From JAILLW01 sp045640525 (GTDB taxonomy: Bacteria > Bacillota > Clostridia > Lachnospirales > Lachnospiraceae): a stretch of DNA of 14,793 bases. Shown here in pieces: positions 6,049-14,499 of this stretch. Both the position numbers and the translations under genes were made by a program. The DNA lies in assembly GCA_045640525.1 (NCBI GenBank), contig JAZUFE010000057.1, positions 1 through 14,793 on the forward strand, given 5' to 3'. How positions within the stretch are numbered: position 1 is the first letter of the stretch; each line of letters opens with the position of its first letter. A model generated the notes under the pieces. That model saw only the letters and a program-made list of their open reading frames with translations, did no database searches and was not told where the DNA came from.

Positions 6049-7008
6049 CTATTTGCAGAAACCATCCCAGTATGTCAGTAACGCATTAATATTTTCATCG
6101 GAATGCTCTATTTCACGCGCATATTTATAAACCACGCGCAAATATCCATCCGAATCCGTTTCAAGTGACGCCAGTCTGTCTGTCATAATCACTCCGTATA
6201 CGCAAAACGCAACCTTTGCATATATGAAATTATCGTAAACAGCCCCCAAAAAGTACGTATATAACATTGATTCAACAAGATTTTCAATGACAATGTCATC
6301 CGCTATACTCTTTTGATGTTTATCCAGAATTTGCGGAATTTGGCTCAATATCTCCTCCCAATCATCCCACAATCTCTCCAGACCATTCAAAACATTACTG
6401 TGTTCTTCAAATACCGCATATGGATCAATCGGCTTGATGTCAGCCGGTATCTTCTTATCACTGTATTTTTCGATTATATCATCCATTTTGAAATAGTCAC
6501 CGTCATCGGCTACCAATTGCAGTTCATACGCCATTTCAAGAATCGCAGCCAATCTTACATATATATCCTCATCGGATTTTAGAATATCAAACATAGTGTT
6601 TCTGGAATCTTCCAATTTGGTATACAGCATGTAGTCGAAGTCATCGAAATCATCCGCCATCGGCTCCGGGGTATCGTCCTCTTTAACCACATATTCTGCC
6701 GGTTTACGTCCCTCCAGAGTCATTCTGACCGCCTCCGGGCAGGATAAAGATAAGCTCCATTCTCTTACGCCATCGTACTCTTCAACATGTCTTGGATACA
6801 TATGGCAAATATAGCAAAGAGACTCCTCACCCTGGGTCAAAACCTGTGTACAAAGTCCTTTTTCGTTCATTTTTGGGCATTTATTATCCACGAACGGCAA
6901 AACATTACCGTCATCATCTATAATCTGCCATCCCTGGCAACACGTATCAATACATTTATCTGCTGCGCAAAGGAATTTTGAATAAAAACTCTGTTCTACA
7001 GTACGCAT
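6049..7008 (-). CDS. fliB: FliB-family cysteine-cluster protein (flagellin lysine-N-methylase-like), compact form
   Basis: FliB proteins methylate lysines of flagellin and carry a conserved cysteine cluster thought to bind metal or an iron-sulfur centre. Here the cluster is complete near the N-terminus: Cys14, Cys19, Cys23-Cys24 in 'DTCCQGW', Cys44, Cys53, Cys65, Cys68 and Cys90. 'YPRHVEEYDGVREWSLSLSC' (71-90) is a family signature. The 319 residues are shorter than usual. Only 17 residues separate Trp27 from Cys44, where homologues known to me have roughly 40-50. The rest is helical and of unknown fold. The start follows a GGGAGAG ribosome binding site. The gene begins 15 nt after the TIR gene stop and is clearly co-transcribed with it. 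No flagellar gene is nearby, so the substrate may not be flagellin. Confidence 0.8.
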   Translation of the reverse strand: MRTVEQSFYSKFLCAADKCIDTCCQGWQIIDDDGNVLPFVDNKCPKMNEKGLCTQVLTQGEESLCYICHMYPRHVEEYDGVREWSLSLSCPEAVRMTLEGRKPAEYVVKEDDTPEPMADDFDDFDYMLYTKLEDSRNTMFDILKSDEDIYVRLAAILEMAYELQLVADDGDYFKMDDIIEKYSDKKIPADIKPIDPYAVFEEHSNVLNGLERLWDDWEEILSQIPQILDKHQKSIADDIVIENLVESMLYTYFLGAVYDNFIYAKVAFCVYGVIMTDRLASLETDSDGYLRVVYKYAREIEHSDENINALLTYWDGFCK

Positions 7009-7023
7009 ATCCTACTCTCCCGA

Positions 7024-9975
7024 TTAGTTGTTTGATTCTATTTGCTTTTCCGCCATCTTGGCTATCTGTTCGCGTGTAGCTATCTTGGTCACAAATATAT
7101 TCTTTCTGTCATGAGTCAGCAATTCTAATTTGGCCTTATTAAGCACTGCGCTATCAACCTGACCTACATACTCTAAATTATTAAGTTGTCCGTCAGCTGC
7201 CGTAACAATATAATTTAATCCGGTTGTCGCAAGTAAACCGTATCCTGTATTGGGATCATATTCGATACCCGTCGGTATTCCGCCAAGGCTTTCAAAAGTT
7301 GTCGGTTCAATCGTTTCGTCAACAGTGCCGTCTTCTTTGGTCTTATATACCTTATAAGTACCGTCACAGAATGAAACAAACATATAAGAATCGCTTTCAT
7401 CAAAGAATACCGAATGCACAAAGGCTTCTTTGTCCTCAAGAACCTGAAGCTTCTCAAGATCCTTTACCTCAATATCACCTCTATCGGAGCTTAAATCTAC
7501 TTTGTATAATGCCAAATTCTCTCCGTCAGTATCCTTACCGGGTACAATCGTGTTCTTGTGGTTCACATCTCCGCACGTGTCCATTATTTTGGCAATTTCT
7601 TCACCGGTTTCGTACTTTACGAAACATCTTTCATTCTCTCCGCCGATAATCAGCTTATTTACGGTATCTGCTCGACCATCGGTAACAAAGCTTTCGGTCG
7701 GAATCTCATTAACAACATCCCCTGTCTTCATATCCGCTGTAATAATTTCTCGGAGGGTAAAGATATAAAGCAAATCGCCGTCAAAGAATGTGAAATCAAC
7801 ATTATCTTCAGCATTGCCCCAGCTAAAGATTTCTTTATATGTATCAAGATCATATACCGTCACAGCCGATTGGCCTGATTGTCCGGGATACCAAACAATT
7901 GATGCCAAAGTTCCGTCTTCACTAATTGACTTATTCCTTACGGAGCCGTTTCCTGCACACAAAGGTTGAATCAAATCGGAAGTTTGTTTTTTATATAACG
8001 TTATTTCATTGCTGGAATACGGAATTGTCGCCAAAAAGGCTTCATCAGCCGTCATACCTGCCATAAAGTATCGAATATTGGTACTGTTGCAACCGTTAAA
8101 ATACGTAGATGCTATCATGAGGTTTTTATCAACGGCTATATTGACCCAATCTCCGCCTCTGGTGAACGCCATAACCACATCATCATTCGTGGTGGGCATA
8201 ACATTAACCACAGACGAGCCAATACTGCTTACCGTATTCAGGTTGCCGGATTCATCAAGCAGATATACCATATCACTCGCAAATGCAGCAATTCCGTGAT
8301 TACCGTTACGTGCCATTACCATTTTATCAAACCAATTCGATGTGTTTTCATATGTCCATCTGAGATTTCCCGACAAATCATACGAATACAACACAGAAGT
8401 TAAGTCCGTTCCGAATACAGCATCTTCGTTATCGTAATTAGCCGACAAATATACACCGTTATCTTCAACCTGCAAAAAGCCTAACAATTCCGCGTTTACT
8501 TGGTTTGTCCACAGTTTCTCTCCTGTAGATAAATCAAACAGTGAAACATATTGAGTGTCTTCACCGTATGCGGCACTTATATATTTGCCCGAGCTGTCAA
8601 TAGGTGATCCTTTAACGCCAAGAGACCCCAAATCATCATAAGGAATCTCGTATTCAACCTTGCAATCGGCAACATCAATCAGTCTTATTTTCTCCGTATC
8701 ATAAATTACAGCCTTGTCAAGCAAACTGCTGTATTCGATGTTATTACATCCAAATACGTCGATTTCCATCAGTTGCTTGTCGTTTTCTATGTCGTAAAGT
8801 AATACCTTTCCGTCATATTCAAACATCACCTTGGAATTTCCGGTAAATACCATTGTATCTTCATCTATCAGAGAATGTTTCAGGAATTTGTTCCACAATC
8901 TTTCGCCTGTCTCTATATCCCATACCGCAATCTGTTTGGAGATGTCATAGGTCATGATTTTGCTGCTATCAGGCGAAATGCACGCATAATTGATATTGGT
9001 TGAAGTCTTGATGATTTTCTCCGCTGTATAATTAACTCCCATATCATATGCATGCAATGCATTAGACAACGCCAACTCGACCGATGCTTCATAAGGAAGG
9101 TCCGGATTGTCTTTGCTTGGGAACACCGAATAAGCGGTCTTAATGGCAGCAATTCTATCACCTTTTTCAAGCAACATCTTCGATGATCCTGCCATCGATT
9201 TGGCATGATTTATCAAAGACTCATTATACTGCTCTTCTATCTTGACTGCCTGGGCTTCTATTTCATCCGATTGCTTCTGTATCTCTATATTCTGATTGTT
9301 TATCTTTAATGCCAAAAAAGTACTTACTACTCCAAAAGCAAGGAACACCAAAGAAGATATAAAACTGATTCCAAGAATACGCTTCATTCGCTGTTCTTTG
9401 TGCCTTTGCTTCAAATCGTCAAATGAAACCTCAAACATGGGGGCTGCCAGTCGCAGTATTTCATTTTTCAGTTTCTTCTTTCTTTCCTTGTCACTGGTGC
9501 CTCTTGCATCAGCAGCCAAAGGTTCTACCTGTTCTTGGATAACAGTCGTTACTCCATTGACTTCAACTGTCTTTTCGCGTGTGAGCAACTCCTTAGGGAA
9601 AGATTCATCCGGCTCGCCTTCTGCAAGCACCGCCAAAATATGATCCTTTCCTCTGAGTGATATGAATGTGTCTATCTCCTTTTGACACCAAATAGATTCC
9701 TTCAGCCTCGGTGAGCAGATAACTATAAGATAATCCGAGTTTTCCAAAGCATTCACTATAGGATCGGCAAGATTTGAAGCCAACGGCAACTCTTCCTGGT
9801 CTCTAAAAACACGTGTTATTTCTGTTCTTCCGTCGATTTTTTCCGAAAGAACTCTTTTCTTAACACTTTTGGGCAGTTTGAAACTCTCCAATTGCTTATG
9901 AACCTGCGATGCAACATAAGCATCGGGTTCTACGTGTCTGTAACTGATAAATGCATCATACTTAAACTTTGACAT
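7024..9975 (-). CDS. TIR-domain transmembrane protein with C-terminal PQQ/WD40-like beta-propeller
   Basis: A 983-residue protein. Residues 1-135 form a TIR domain starting 'KYDAFISYRHVEPDAYVASQ'. 'SIWCQKEI' (94-101) places Glu100 where NAD-cleaving TIRs such as SARM1 have their catalytic glutamate. A basic stretch (190-199) precedes one membrane helix (about 199-225), then a short coiled coil (226-250) and a helical segment, 'LLEKGDRIAAIKTAYSVFP' (268-286), often found before propellers in TIR or STAND proteins. The remainder (about 320-980) is beta-rich with PQQ-like repeats ending GERLW (357-361), GEKLW (485-489) and GNLRW (536-540). The positive-inside rule puts TIR in the cytoplasm and the propeller outside. 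The start has a strong GAGGTGAGG site. It lies 47 nt after the DHH gene and 15 nt before the FliB-like gene. NADase activity and ligand sensing are inferred. Confidence 0.88.
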   Translation of the reverse strand: MSKFKYDAFISYRHVEPDAYVASQVHKQLESFKLPKSVKKRVLSEKIDGRTEITRVFRDQEELPLASNLADPIVNALENSDYLIVICSPRLKESIWCQKEIDTFISLRGKDHILAVLAEGEPDESFPKELLTREKTVEVNGVTTVIQEQVEPLAADARGTSDKERKKKLKNEILRLAAPMFEVSFDDLKQRHKEQRMKRILGISFISSLVFLAFGVVSTFLALKINNQNIEIQKQSDEIEAQAVKIEEQYNESLINHAKSMAGSSKMLLEKGDRIAAIKTAYSVFPSKDNPDLPYEASVELALSNALHAYDMGVNYTAEKIIKTSTNINYACISPDSSKIMTYDISKQIAVWDIETGERLWNKFLKHSLIDEDTMVFTGNSKVMFEYDGKVLLYDIENDKQLMEIDVFGCNNIEYSSLLDKAVIYDTEKIRLIDVADCKVEYEIPYDDLGSLGVKGSPIDSSGKYISAAYGEDTQYVSLFDLSTGEKLWTNQVNAELLGFLQVEDNGVYLSANYDNEDAVFGTDLTSVLYSYDLSGNLRWTYENTSNWFDKMVMARNGNHGIAAFASDMVYLLDESGNLNTVSSIGSSVVNVMPTTNDDVVMAFTRGGDWVNIAVDKNLMIASTYFNGCNSTNIRYFMAGMTADEAFLATIPYSSNEITLYKKQTSDLIQPLCAGNGSVRNKSISEDGTLASIVWYPGQSGQSAVTVYDLDTYKEIFSWGNAEDNVDFTFFDGDLLYIFTLREIITADMKTGDVVNEIPTESFVTDGRADTVNKLIIGGENERCFVKYETGEEIAKIMDTCGDVNHKNTIVPGKDTDGENLALYKVDLSSDRGDIEVKDLEKLQVLEDKEAFVHSVFFDESDSYMFVSFCDGTYKVYKTKEDGTVDETIEPTTFESLGGIPTGIEYDPNTGYGLLATTGLNYIVTAADGQLNNLEYVGQVDSAVLNKAKLELLTHDRKNIFVTKIATREQIAKMAEKQIESNN

Positions 9976-10022
9976 TTCCTCACCTCATAATTCGCAATCA
10001 AATGCGACATCCTCATAACACA

Positions 10023-11546
10023 TTAATTGTTATACTCATCATATGTTTCAAAGAAGATTTCTCTGTCGATAATATAGATATCATGTTCATCATCACTTCG
10101 TACCGCAAGATAATCTCCCACTTTACCGTACATATACTTCTCATTATCCCATGCCGTGAATATCTTCATTCTTTTATCCATCGGTTTGGCCAATATAACA
10201 TTTCCGCCGTTTGAAATACATACACGGGCATGTTTCGACAACTTAATTGCCTCACCTGTATCTCTTACCTTAACAACCGGACTGTATTCCGCTTTCTGTG
10301 AAATGGGGTTGTCCAAATAATTCTCATCAGTTGTTTCATAAGCTTTGGCGAACTTTTCCATACGGCTCGGATATGCTTCTCCCCGGCTTCCGAGAATAAT
10401 AACTATGTCCTCTTCGACCTTCATATCCACATCACCTTCGAGAGTTCTTATTGTAACCGGCGTTCCTACCGGGATAACATCCGCTATCTTAACAAATCCG
10501 AGGGGCATTCTTTTCTTAACATACTTTTGCATATCCTTAATATCTATTATTGCATCCTTAGCATATATTACTTCACAGCCGTCGAAATATTCGTTAATTC
10601 GTGTGCTGAAAAATGCCTCTGTATGTAAGGTCGGATATTTAGTGACATACAAAGATTTTTTGATAAAACCTCCGGCCTTTTCACGATGTCCGCCTCCGGA
10701 TCCGATTCCTTCACCGATGAACGCAGCCATCTCATCCGCACGTACTTCCTTCGTACAGCTTCTTACGGAATATTTGAATCCGTCAGGCCATTCATTATAT
10801 ACGACACAGGTATAGACTTCGGAAACCTGAATCAGGAAATCGCTTATCAATCCCAAAACATTCGGATCACACTGTGCCGCTTTAACAATAGCGTAATTGT
10901 TTTCTTCATTATAGATATACTTAATCAGTGCAACACCCGCAATCTCCAACTCTTCCAGCGATATATTGGAATTTTTGAATAAAAATATGTCCGACTGGTT
11001 AAATAATATTTCGTCACGCATATCCATATCAAGCGGATTTGATATTTCCGAGAGCGAATTGGTATCCGTGAATAATCCGTAGTACAGAGCCGTTCCCAAA
11101 TTAATATCATCAAAAACGAAGCCCTCTTCCTTCATCATGCTCCATACCAGTGTGGAACAGCTTCCCAATCTGGGACTGATTTCACACCACTCATTGTCTT
11201 GCACTTCAATCTGATGGTGATCAATGATTGCTACATGGTCCGCTTCAAATTTGGTAACATTTCCGCAGCCGTATTGGCAGTCTACCGTAATCAGTAAGCC
11301 TTTTATTTCTTCCTTAGTATCTGCAGGAACATATTCAATGACGTCCTTAATCTGCAAATGGTCCAGCAACAGCGTCAGATTGGCTTTATTAATCATATTT
11401 CTTCCCGAATAGATAAACCGTGTATCTTTGCCCTTGCTTTTGAAAAATAAATACAATGCATATCCCGAAGCTATTGCATCCGCATCAGGATTATCATGGC
11501 ACTGAATCGTAATTGGATTAAATTGTAATAAATCAGCTAATTTCAT
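10023..11546 (-). CDS. DHH/DHHA1-family phosphoesterase with two C-terminal PGDYG-like domains
   Basis: A cytoplasmic Mn-dependent phosphodiesterase of the NrnA/RecJ-like DHH superfamily; relatives degrade nanoRNA, pAp or linear and cyclic dinucleotides. The metal ligands are visible: 'HDNPDADAIAS' (His17, Asp21, Asp23), 'TVDC' (Asp89), 'IDHHQ' (Asp109, His110, His111) and 'GLFTDTNSL' (Asp161). The DHHA1 substrate loop is 'GSGGGHREKAGG' (282-293). NrnA-type enzymes are about 310-340 residues, and this one is 507. The extra C-terminal part holds two similar beta-rich units, about 354-405 ('EDIVIILGSRGEAYPSRMEK') and about 455-505 ('GDYLAVRSDDEHDIYIIDRE'), which look like a duplicated PGDYG-type domain. 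The ribosome binding site is GAGGGG, and a good promoter precedes it. It is first in an operon with the TIR and FliB-like genes. The exact substrate is unknown. Confidence 0.88.
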   Translation of the reverse strand: MKLADLLQFNPITIQCHDNPDADAIASGYALYLFFKSKGKDTRFIYSGRNMINKANLTLLLDHLQIKDVIEYVPADTKEEIKGLLITVDCQYGCGNVTKFEADHVAIIDHHQIEVQDNEWCEISPRLGSCSTLVWSMMKEEGFVFDDINLGTALYYGLFTDTNSLSEISNPLDMDMRDEILFNQSDIFLFKNSNISLEELEIAGVALIKYIYNEENNYAIVKAAQCDPNVLGLISDFLIQVSEVYTCVVYNEWPDGFKYSVRSCTKEVRADEMAAFIGEGIGSGGGHREKAGGFIKKSLYVTKYPTLHTEAFFSTRINEYFDGCEVIYAKDAIIDIKDMQKYVKKRMPLGFVKIADVIPVGTPVTIRTLEGDVDMKVEEDIVIILGSRGEAYPSRMEKFAKAYETTDENYLDNPISQKAEYSPVVKVRDTGEAIKLSKHARVCISNGGNVILAKPMDKRMKIFTAWDNEKYMYGKVGDYLAVRSDDEHDIYIIDREIFFETYDEYNN

Positions 11547-11576
11547 AGACTTCCCCTCATTTTACGCATTCTATTT

Positions 11577-11605
11577 ATTTTAGCATATGCACCTGTCATG
11601 AGCAA
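11577..11605 (-). promoter_or_regulatory. Promoter of the DHH-TIR-FliB operon
   Basis: On the minus strand, TTGCTC (11600-11605) and TAAAAT (11577-11582) are 17 bp apart, with a TGC extended -10. It lies between the gdhA terminator and the DHH start, giving a leader of about 25 nt. Confidence 0.7.
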
Positions 11606-11621
11606 TATTTTGCAACTTAAT

Positions 11622-11653
11622 AAAGGCTCCACGGAAGCATCCGTGAAGCCTTT
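11622..11653 (-). terminator. Terminator of gdhA
   Basis: A 14-bp stem (arms 11622-11635 and 11640-11653, one G-U pair) around a 4-nt loop starts 16 nt after the gdhA stop. The minus-strand tail is TTTATT, a modest T-tract; on the plus strand the stem is followed by TTTT, so it could work both ways. Confidence 0.8.
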
Positions 11654-11669
11654 TCGTCAATAACCAATA

Positions 11670-13016
11670 CTATACAATACCCTGCGCTGTCATTGCATCT
11701 GCTACTTTGAGGAAGCCTGCAATGTTGGCACCTGCAACATAGTTTCCTTCCATTCCGTACTTCTTTGAAGCATCGTCAAGGTTGTGGAAAATATTAACCA
11801 TAATCTGTTTCAACTTGGCATCAACTTCTTCAAATGTCCATGACAATCTCTCTGAGTTCTGGCTCATTTCCAAAGCAGATGTAGCAACACCGCCGGCGTT
11901 TGCTGCCTTGCCGGGAACAAACAATACCTTGTTCTTCTGGAAATACTCTGTAGCTTCCAAAGTTGTAGGCATGTTGGCACCTTCACAAACAGCTGTAACA
12001 CCGTTAGCTACCAATGTCTTGGCATCATCAAGGTTCAACTCGTTTTGAGTAGCGCAAGGAAGCGCAACGTCTACCTTAACCGTCCACTGGTTTGTACCTT
12101 CCTTAGCCTTATCATGATACTGTGCACTTGAACGTGCTGCAGCATATTCTGTTAATCTTGCACGCTTGACTTCCTTAACTTCCTTAAGTAATGCAACATC
12201 AATTCCCTCAGGATCGTAAATCCAACCCGTAGAATCCGAACATGTAACAACCTTAGCACCCAACTGTGTAGCCTTTTCAATTGCATAGATTGCAACATTG
12301 CCTGAACCTGAGACAGCACATACCTTACCTGCCAAATCAATGTTGTTGCACTTAAGCATTTCCTGTGTCATATACAAAAGTCCGTATCCTGTAGCTTCCT
12401 TTCTTGCAAGTGAACCGCCGTAAGAAAGTCCCTTACCTGTCAAAACGCCTTCGTATAATCCTGTCAATCTCTTATACTGACCATACATGAAACCGATTTC
12501 ACGTGCACCTGTGCCGATATCTCCTGCAGGAACATCAGTGTCAGCGCCGATATATTTCTGAAGTTCTGTCATGAAGCTCTGGCAGAATGCCATAACTTCT
12601 CTGTCTGACTTACCCTTGGGATCGAAATCCGAACCACCTTTTCCGCCACCGATAGGAAGTCCTGTCAATGAATTTTTAAATACCTGTTCAAATCCAAGGA
12701 ACTTAATAATTCCAAGGTTTACGGAAGGATGTAATCTCAAACCGCCCTTGTAAGGTCCGATTGCCGAATTAAACTGTACTCTGTATGCGTTGTTAACCTG
12801 TACCTGGCCCTTATCATCCACCCACGGAACTCTGAATAACAACTGTCTTTCGGGTGTTGTCAATCTCTCAAGCAATGCATCTTTTCTGTACTGCTCTTCG
12901 TTTGCTTCGATAACAACTCTCAATGACTCCAATACTTCCTTAACTGCCTGATGGAATTCCGGCTGTGCAGGGTTCTGGGCTACAACTCTTTCATAAGTCT
13001 CATCAACATATGACAT
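11670..13016 (-). CDS. gdhA: NADP-specific glutamate dehydrogenase
   Basis: Makes glutamate from 2-oxoglutarate, ammonia and NADPH, a main route of ammonium assimilation in rumen and gut anaerobes. At 448 residues it has the length of hexameric bacterial GDHs (E. coli 447). Catalytic and substrate lysines are Lys90 ('GPYKGGLRLHP'), Lys114 and Lys126 ('PIGGGKGGSDFDP'), with Asp166 in 'VPAGDIGTGAREIG'. The nucleotide fold has 'AVSGSGNVAIYA' (234-245). 'TCSDSTGWIYDPEG' (258-271) has the SDS pattern of NADP enzymes, unlike the NAD enzyme of Clostridium symbiosum. A consensus AAGGAGG ribosome binding site and a near-consensus promoter fit strong expression. It is a single-gene unit bounded by terminators on both sides. 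Confidence 0.96.
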   Translation of the reverse strand: MSYVDETYERVVAQNPAQPEFHQAVKEVLESLRVVIEANEEQYRKDALLERLTTPERQLLFRVPWVDDKGQVQVNNAYRVQFNSAIGPYKGGLRLHPSVNLGIIKFLGFEQVFKNSLTGLPIGGGKGGSDFDPKGKSDREVMAFCQSFMTELQKYIGADTDVPAGDIGTGAREIGFMYGQYKRLTGLYEGVLTGKGLSYGGSLARKEATGYGLLYMTQEMLKCNNIDLAGKVCAVSGSGNVAIYAIEKATQLGAKVVTCSDSTGWIYDPEGIDVALLKEVKEVKRARLTEYAAARSSAQYHDKAKEGTNQWTVKVDVALPCATQNELNLDDAKTLVANGVTAVCEGANMPTTLEATEYFQKNKVLFVPGKAANAGGVATSALEMSQNSERLSWTFEEVDAKLKQIMVNIFHNLDDASKKYGMEGNYVAGANIAGFLKVADAMTAQGIV

Positions 13017-13057
13017 ATTTCTTTCCTCCTTAAATGTTTACCTAGAAATATAGTAAA

Positions 13058-13077
13058 ATTGTGTACTTGTATACAAT
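13058..13077. promoter_or_regulatory. Imperfect 20-bp palindrome in the gdhA leader
   Basis: Each 10-bp half matches the inverted other half at eight positions, and TTGTATACAA (13067-13076) inside it is a perfect palindrome. It lies just downstream of the predicted gdhA transcription start, a place where a repressor could act. No regulator is known from the sequence. Confidence 0.35.
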
Positions 13078-13094
13078 CTACAAATCCACTAATC

Positions 13095-13124
13095 ATTATA
13101 ATATGGCACTAACTATGTTGGCAA
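13095..13124 (-). promoter_or_regulatory. gdhA promoter
   Basis: On the minus strand, TTGCCA (13119-13124, five of six to consensus) and a perfect TATAAT (13095-13100) are 18 bp apart. The -35 abuts the T-tract of the preceding terminator. The predicted leader is about 70 nt. Confidence 0.8.
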
Positions 13125-13163
13125 GAAAAAAATAAGGGAGATTTCAATTTTTCGAAATCTCCC
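13125..13163 (-). terminator. Terminator of the SH3-domain gene
   Basis: On the minus strand, GGGAGATTTC (13154-13163) pairs perfectly with GAAATCTCCC (13136-13145) around an 8-nt loop and runs into TTATTTTTTT. It starts 8 nt after the stop codon. Confidence 0.92.
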
Positions 13164-13171
13164 CACTAATG

Positions 13172-14461
13172 TTACTGTTTATCAACAAACTCGGATTTGA
13201 TATATCCGTAATCATCTTTGTACTTGACCTTGGTCCATTCGCCCTTTTCTTCGATATAGTCAAGTTTGTCGCCTGTGTAAACCGTTCCCAAAACATCCGC
13301 CTTGGTATTAGGCTCTTTTCTTACTCTGACGCCGCTGTCATTAACCGTAACCTTACCGTTAACCTTGGTATTACCCTGATCCGGCTTGGTTGCAGTATCA
13401 TCGTTCTGAGTCTCATTATCCTGAATCTCTACCGTTATCGTTTCTACGTCCTCAAGATAATCCGAATTGATAAATGCCTCGCCGTCATTATACTTAATCT
13501 TGGTCCAACCGTTATCCTGCTTGGCAATAAGTTCAAATTCTTCATTAGCCGAAGCCAATCCCAGCTGATCCGATCCTGTCGAATCCGATTTTCTTATCTT
13601 AACTTTCTCTTTGGCACGAACTTTGGTTACAACACTTGTTGAAGTCTGTGTCTGATTATCGTTATCGGTTGCCGGGCTTGGTGAAGGTGACGCACTCGGT
13701 GCTTCCTGGTCTGCCAAAATCTCGCCTACCTCTTCGTTAATCTTCTCCTTAAGATAAGCTACATACTGACTTGCATCTGCATCATTGGTAAGCAAATCGT
13801 TATATTCAACAACCACACGGTTATTAAGTTCAACCACATCGTCCTGCAATGTCAGGTTCTTAATATATTCATATATTGCATCATCGTATGTACCGTCATT
13901 AATGAAGTAATTCCCCTCAGCATCCTTACCTACGTAAAAAGTCTGAAGTCCGGGGATTGTCGACTCCAAATCAGTAAATTTAACCTTTGAAGCCACATAA
14001 ACCACAAATGAATTCTCATCAAGTCCGGGTTTGGTATAAACATTGATTTCCGGATAATCTTCAATAAACTTACTCAACTCCTGAACTCTGATTTTTTCAA
14101 TATCGTTAAGATATGAATTCAGTTTGGAAATCGCATCTATATCTCCGCTTACCTGGGCATCATAATACTGCTTCACTATGTTGTTTATTTCAGGATGTGC
14201 ATTTTCTTCCAACGTGTACTGAGGTGTCAGATTCAAATCCGTTGATGCCGAAGATGCCTCGCTTTGAGCATTCTGCTCCTGAAGTGCCTGGGCCTCATCC
14301 TTAAGAGAGTTTTTCTGATTGGCAGTAACCGCAATTAATATGGTAATACCTACGCAAAGAACTAAAATTACAGGCATAACTATCTTGCTGTGAGTAACAA
14401 CCCAGTCCTTAATATCCACCAGTCTTTCTTTAATAATCGTCCACTTACTGTTATCTTTCAT
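13172..14461 (-). CDS. Membrane-anchored protein with two bacterial SH3 domains
   Basis: A 429-residue protein starting MKDNSKWTIIKE, with AAAGGG 5 nt before the ATG. A cytoplasmic stretch of about 26 residues is followed by one membrane helix (about 27-48). The remainder is predicted to lie outside: a helical and mixed central domain (about 80-250), a Ser-Pro linker ('APSASPSPSPATD', 254-266), and two SH3_3-type domains at about 279-338 and 367-429. The second reads 'VNDSGVRVRKEPNTKADVLG', the typical start of SH3b repeats. Such domains usually bind peptidoglycan or wall polymers, so a cell-envelope role is likely, but no catalytic motif is visible. An upstream in-frame ATG at 14617 is rejected because the added residues are the tRNA-Arg sequence read as protein. 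The gene may be transcribed together with that tRNA. Confidence 0.87.
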   Translation of the reverse strand: MKDNSKWTIIKERLVDIKDWVVTHSKIVMPVILVLCVGITILIAVTANQKNSLKDEAQALQEQNAQSEASSASTDLNLTPQYTLEENAHPEINNIVKQYYDAQVSGDIDAISKLNSYLNDIEKIRVQELSKFIEDYPEINVYTKPGLDENSFVVYVASKVKFTDLESTIPGLQTFYVGKDAEGNYFINDGTYDDAIYEYIKNLTLQDDVVELNNRVVVEYNDLLTNDADASQYVAYLKEKINEEVGEILADQEAPSASPSPSPATDNDNQTQTSTSVVTKVRAKEKVKIRKSDSTGSDQLGLASANEEFELIAKQDNGWTKIKYNDGEAFINSDYLEDVETITVEIQDNETQNDDTATKPDQGNTKVNGKVTVNDSGVRVRKEPNTKADVLGTVYTGDKLDYIEEKGEWTKVKYKDDYGYIKSEFVDKQ

Positions 14462-14499
14462 ACTAACCCTTTCAATCGGCAGCTGTATTTGTGCTCCGA

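Noticed and set aside
7224..7768. Plus-strand open frames of 88-141 codons opposite the TIR gene
   Set aside because: They are antisense to a clearly coding frame, lack ribosome binding sites and have no recognisable domains.
9930..10012. Short minus-strand ORF starting before the TIR gene and overlapping its start
   Set aside because: Its ATG directly abuts the GAGG motif, leaving no usable spacing, and the peptide has no recognisable features.
13169..13642. Plus-strand open frame of 157 codons opposite the SH3 gene
   Set aside because: Antisense shadow with hydrophobic low-complexity composition; the minus frame has clear SH3 domains.
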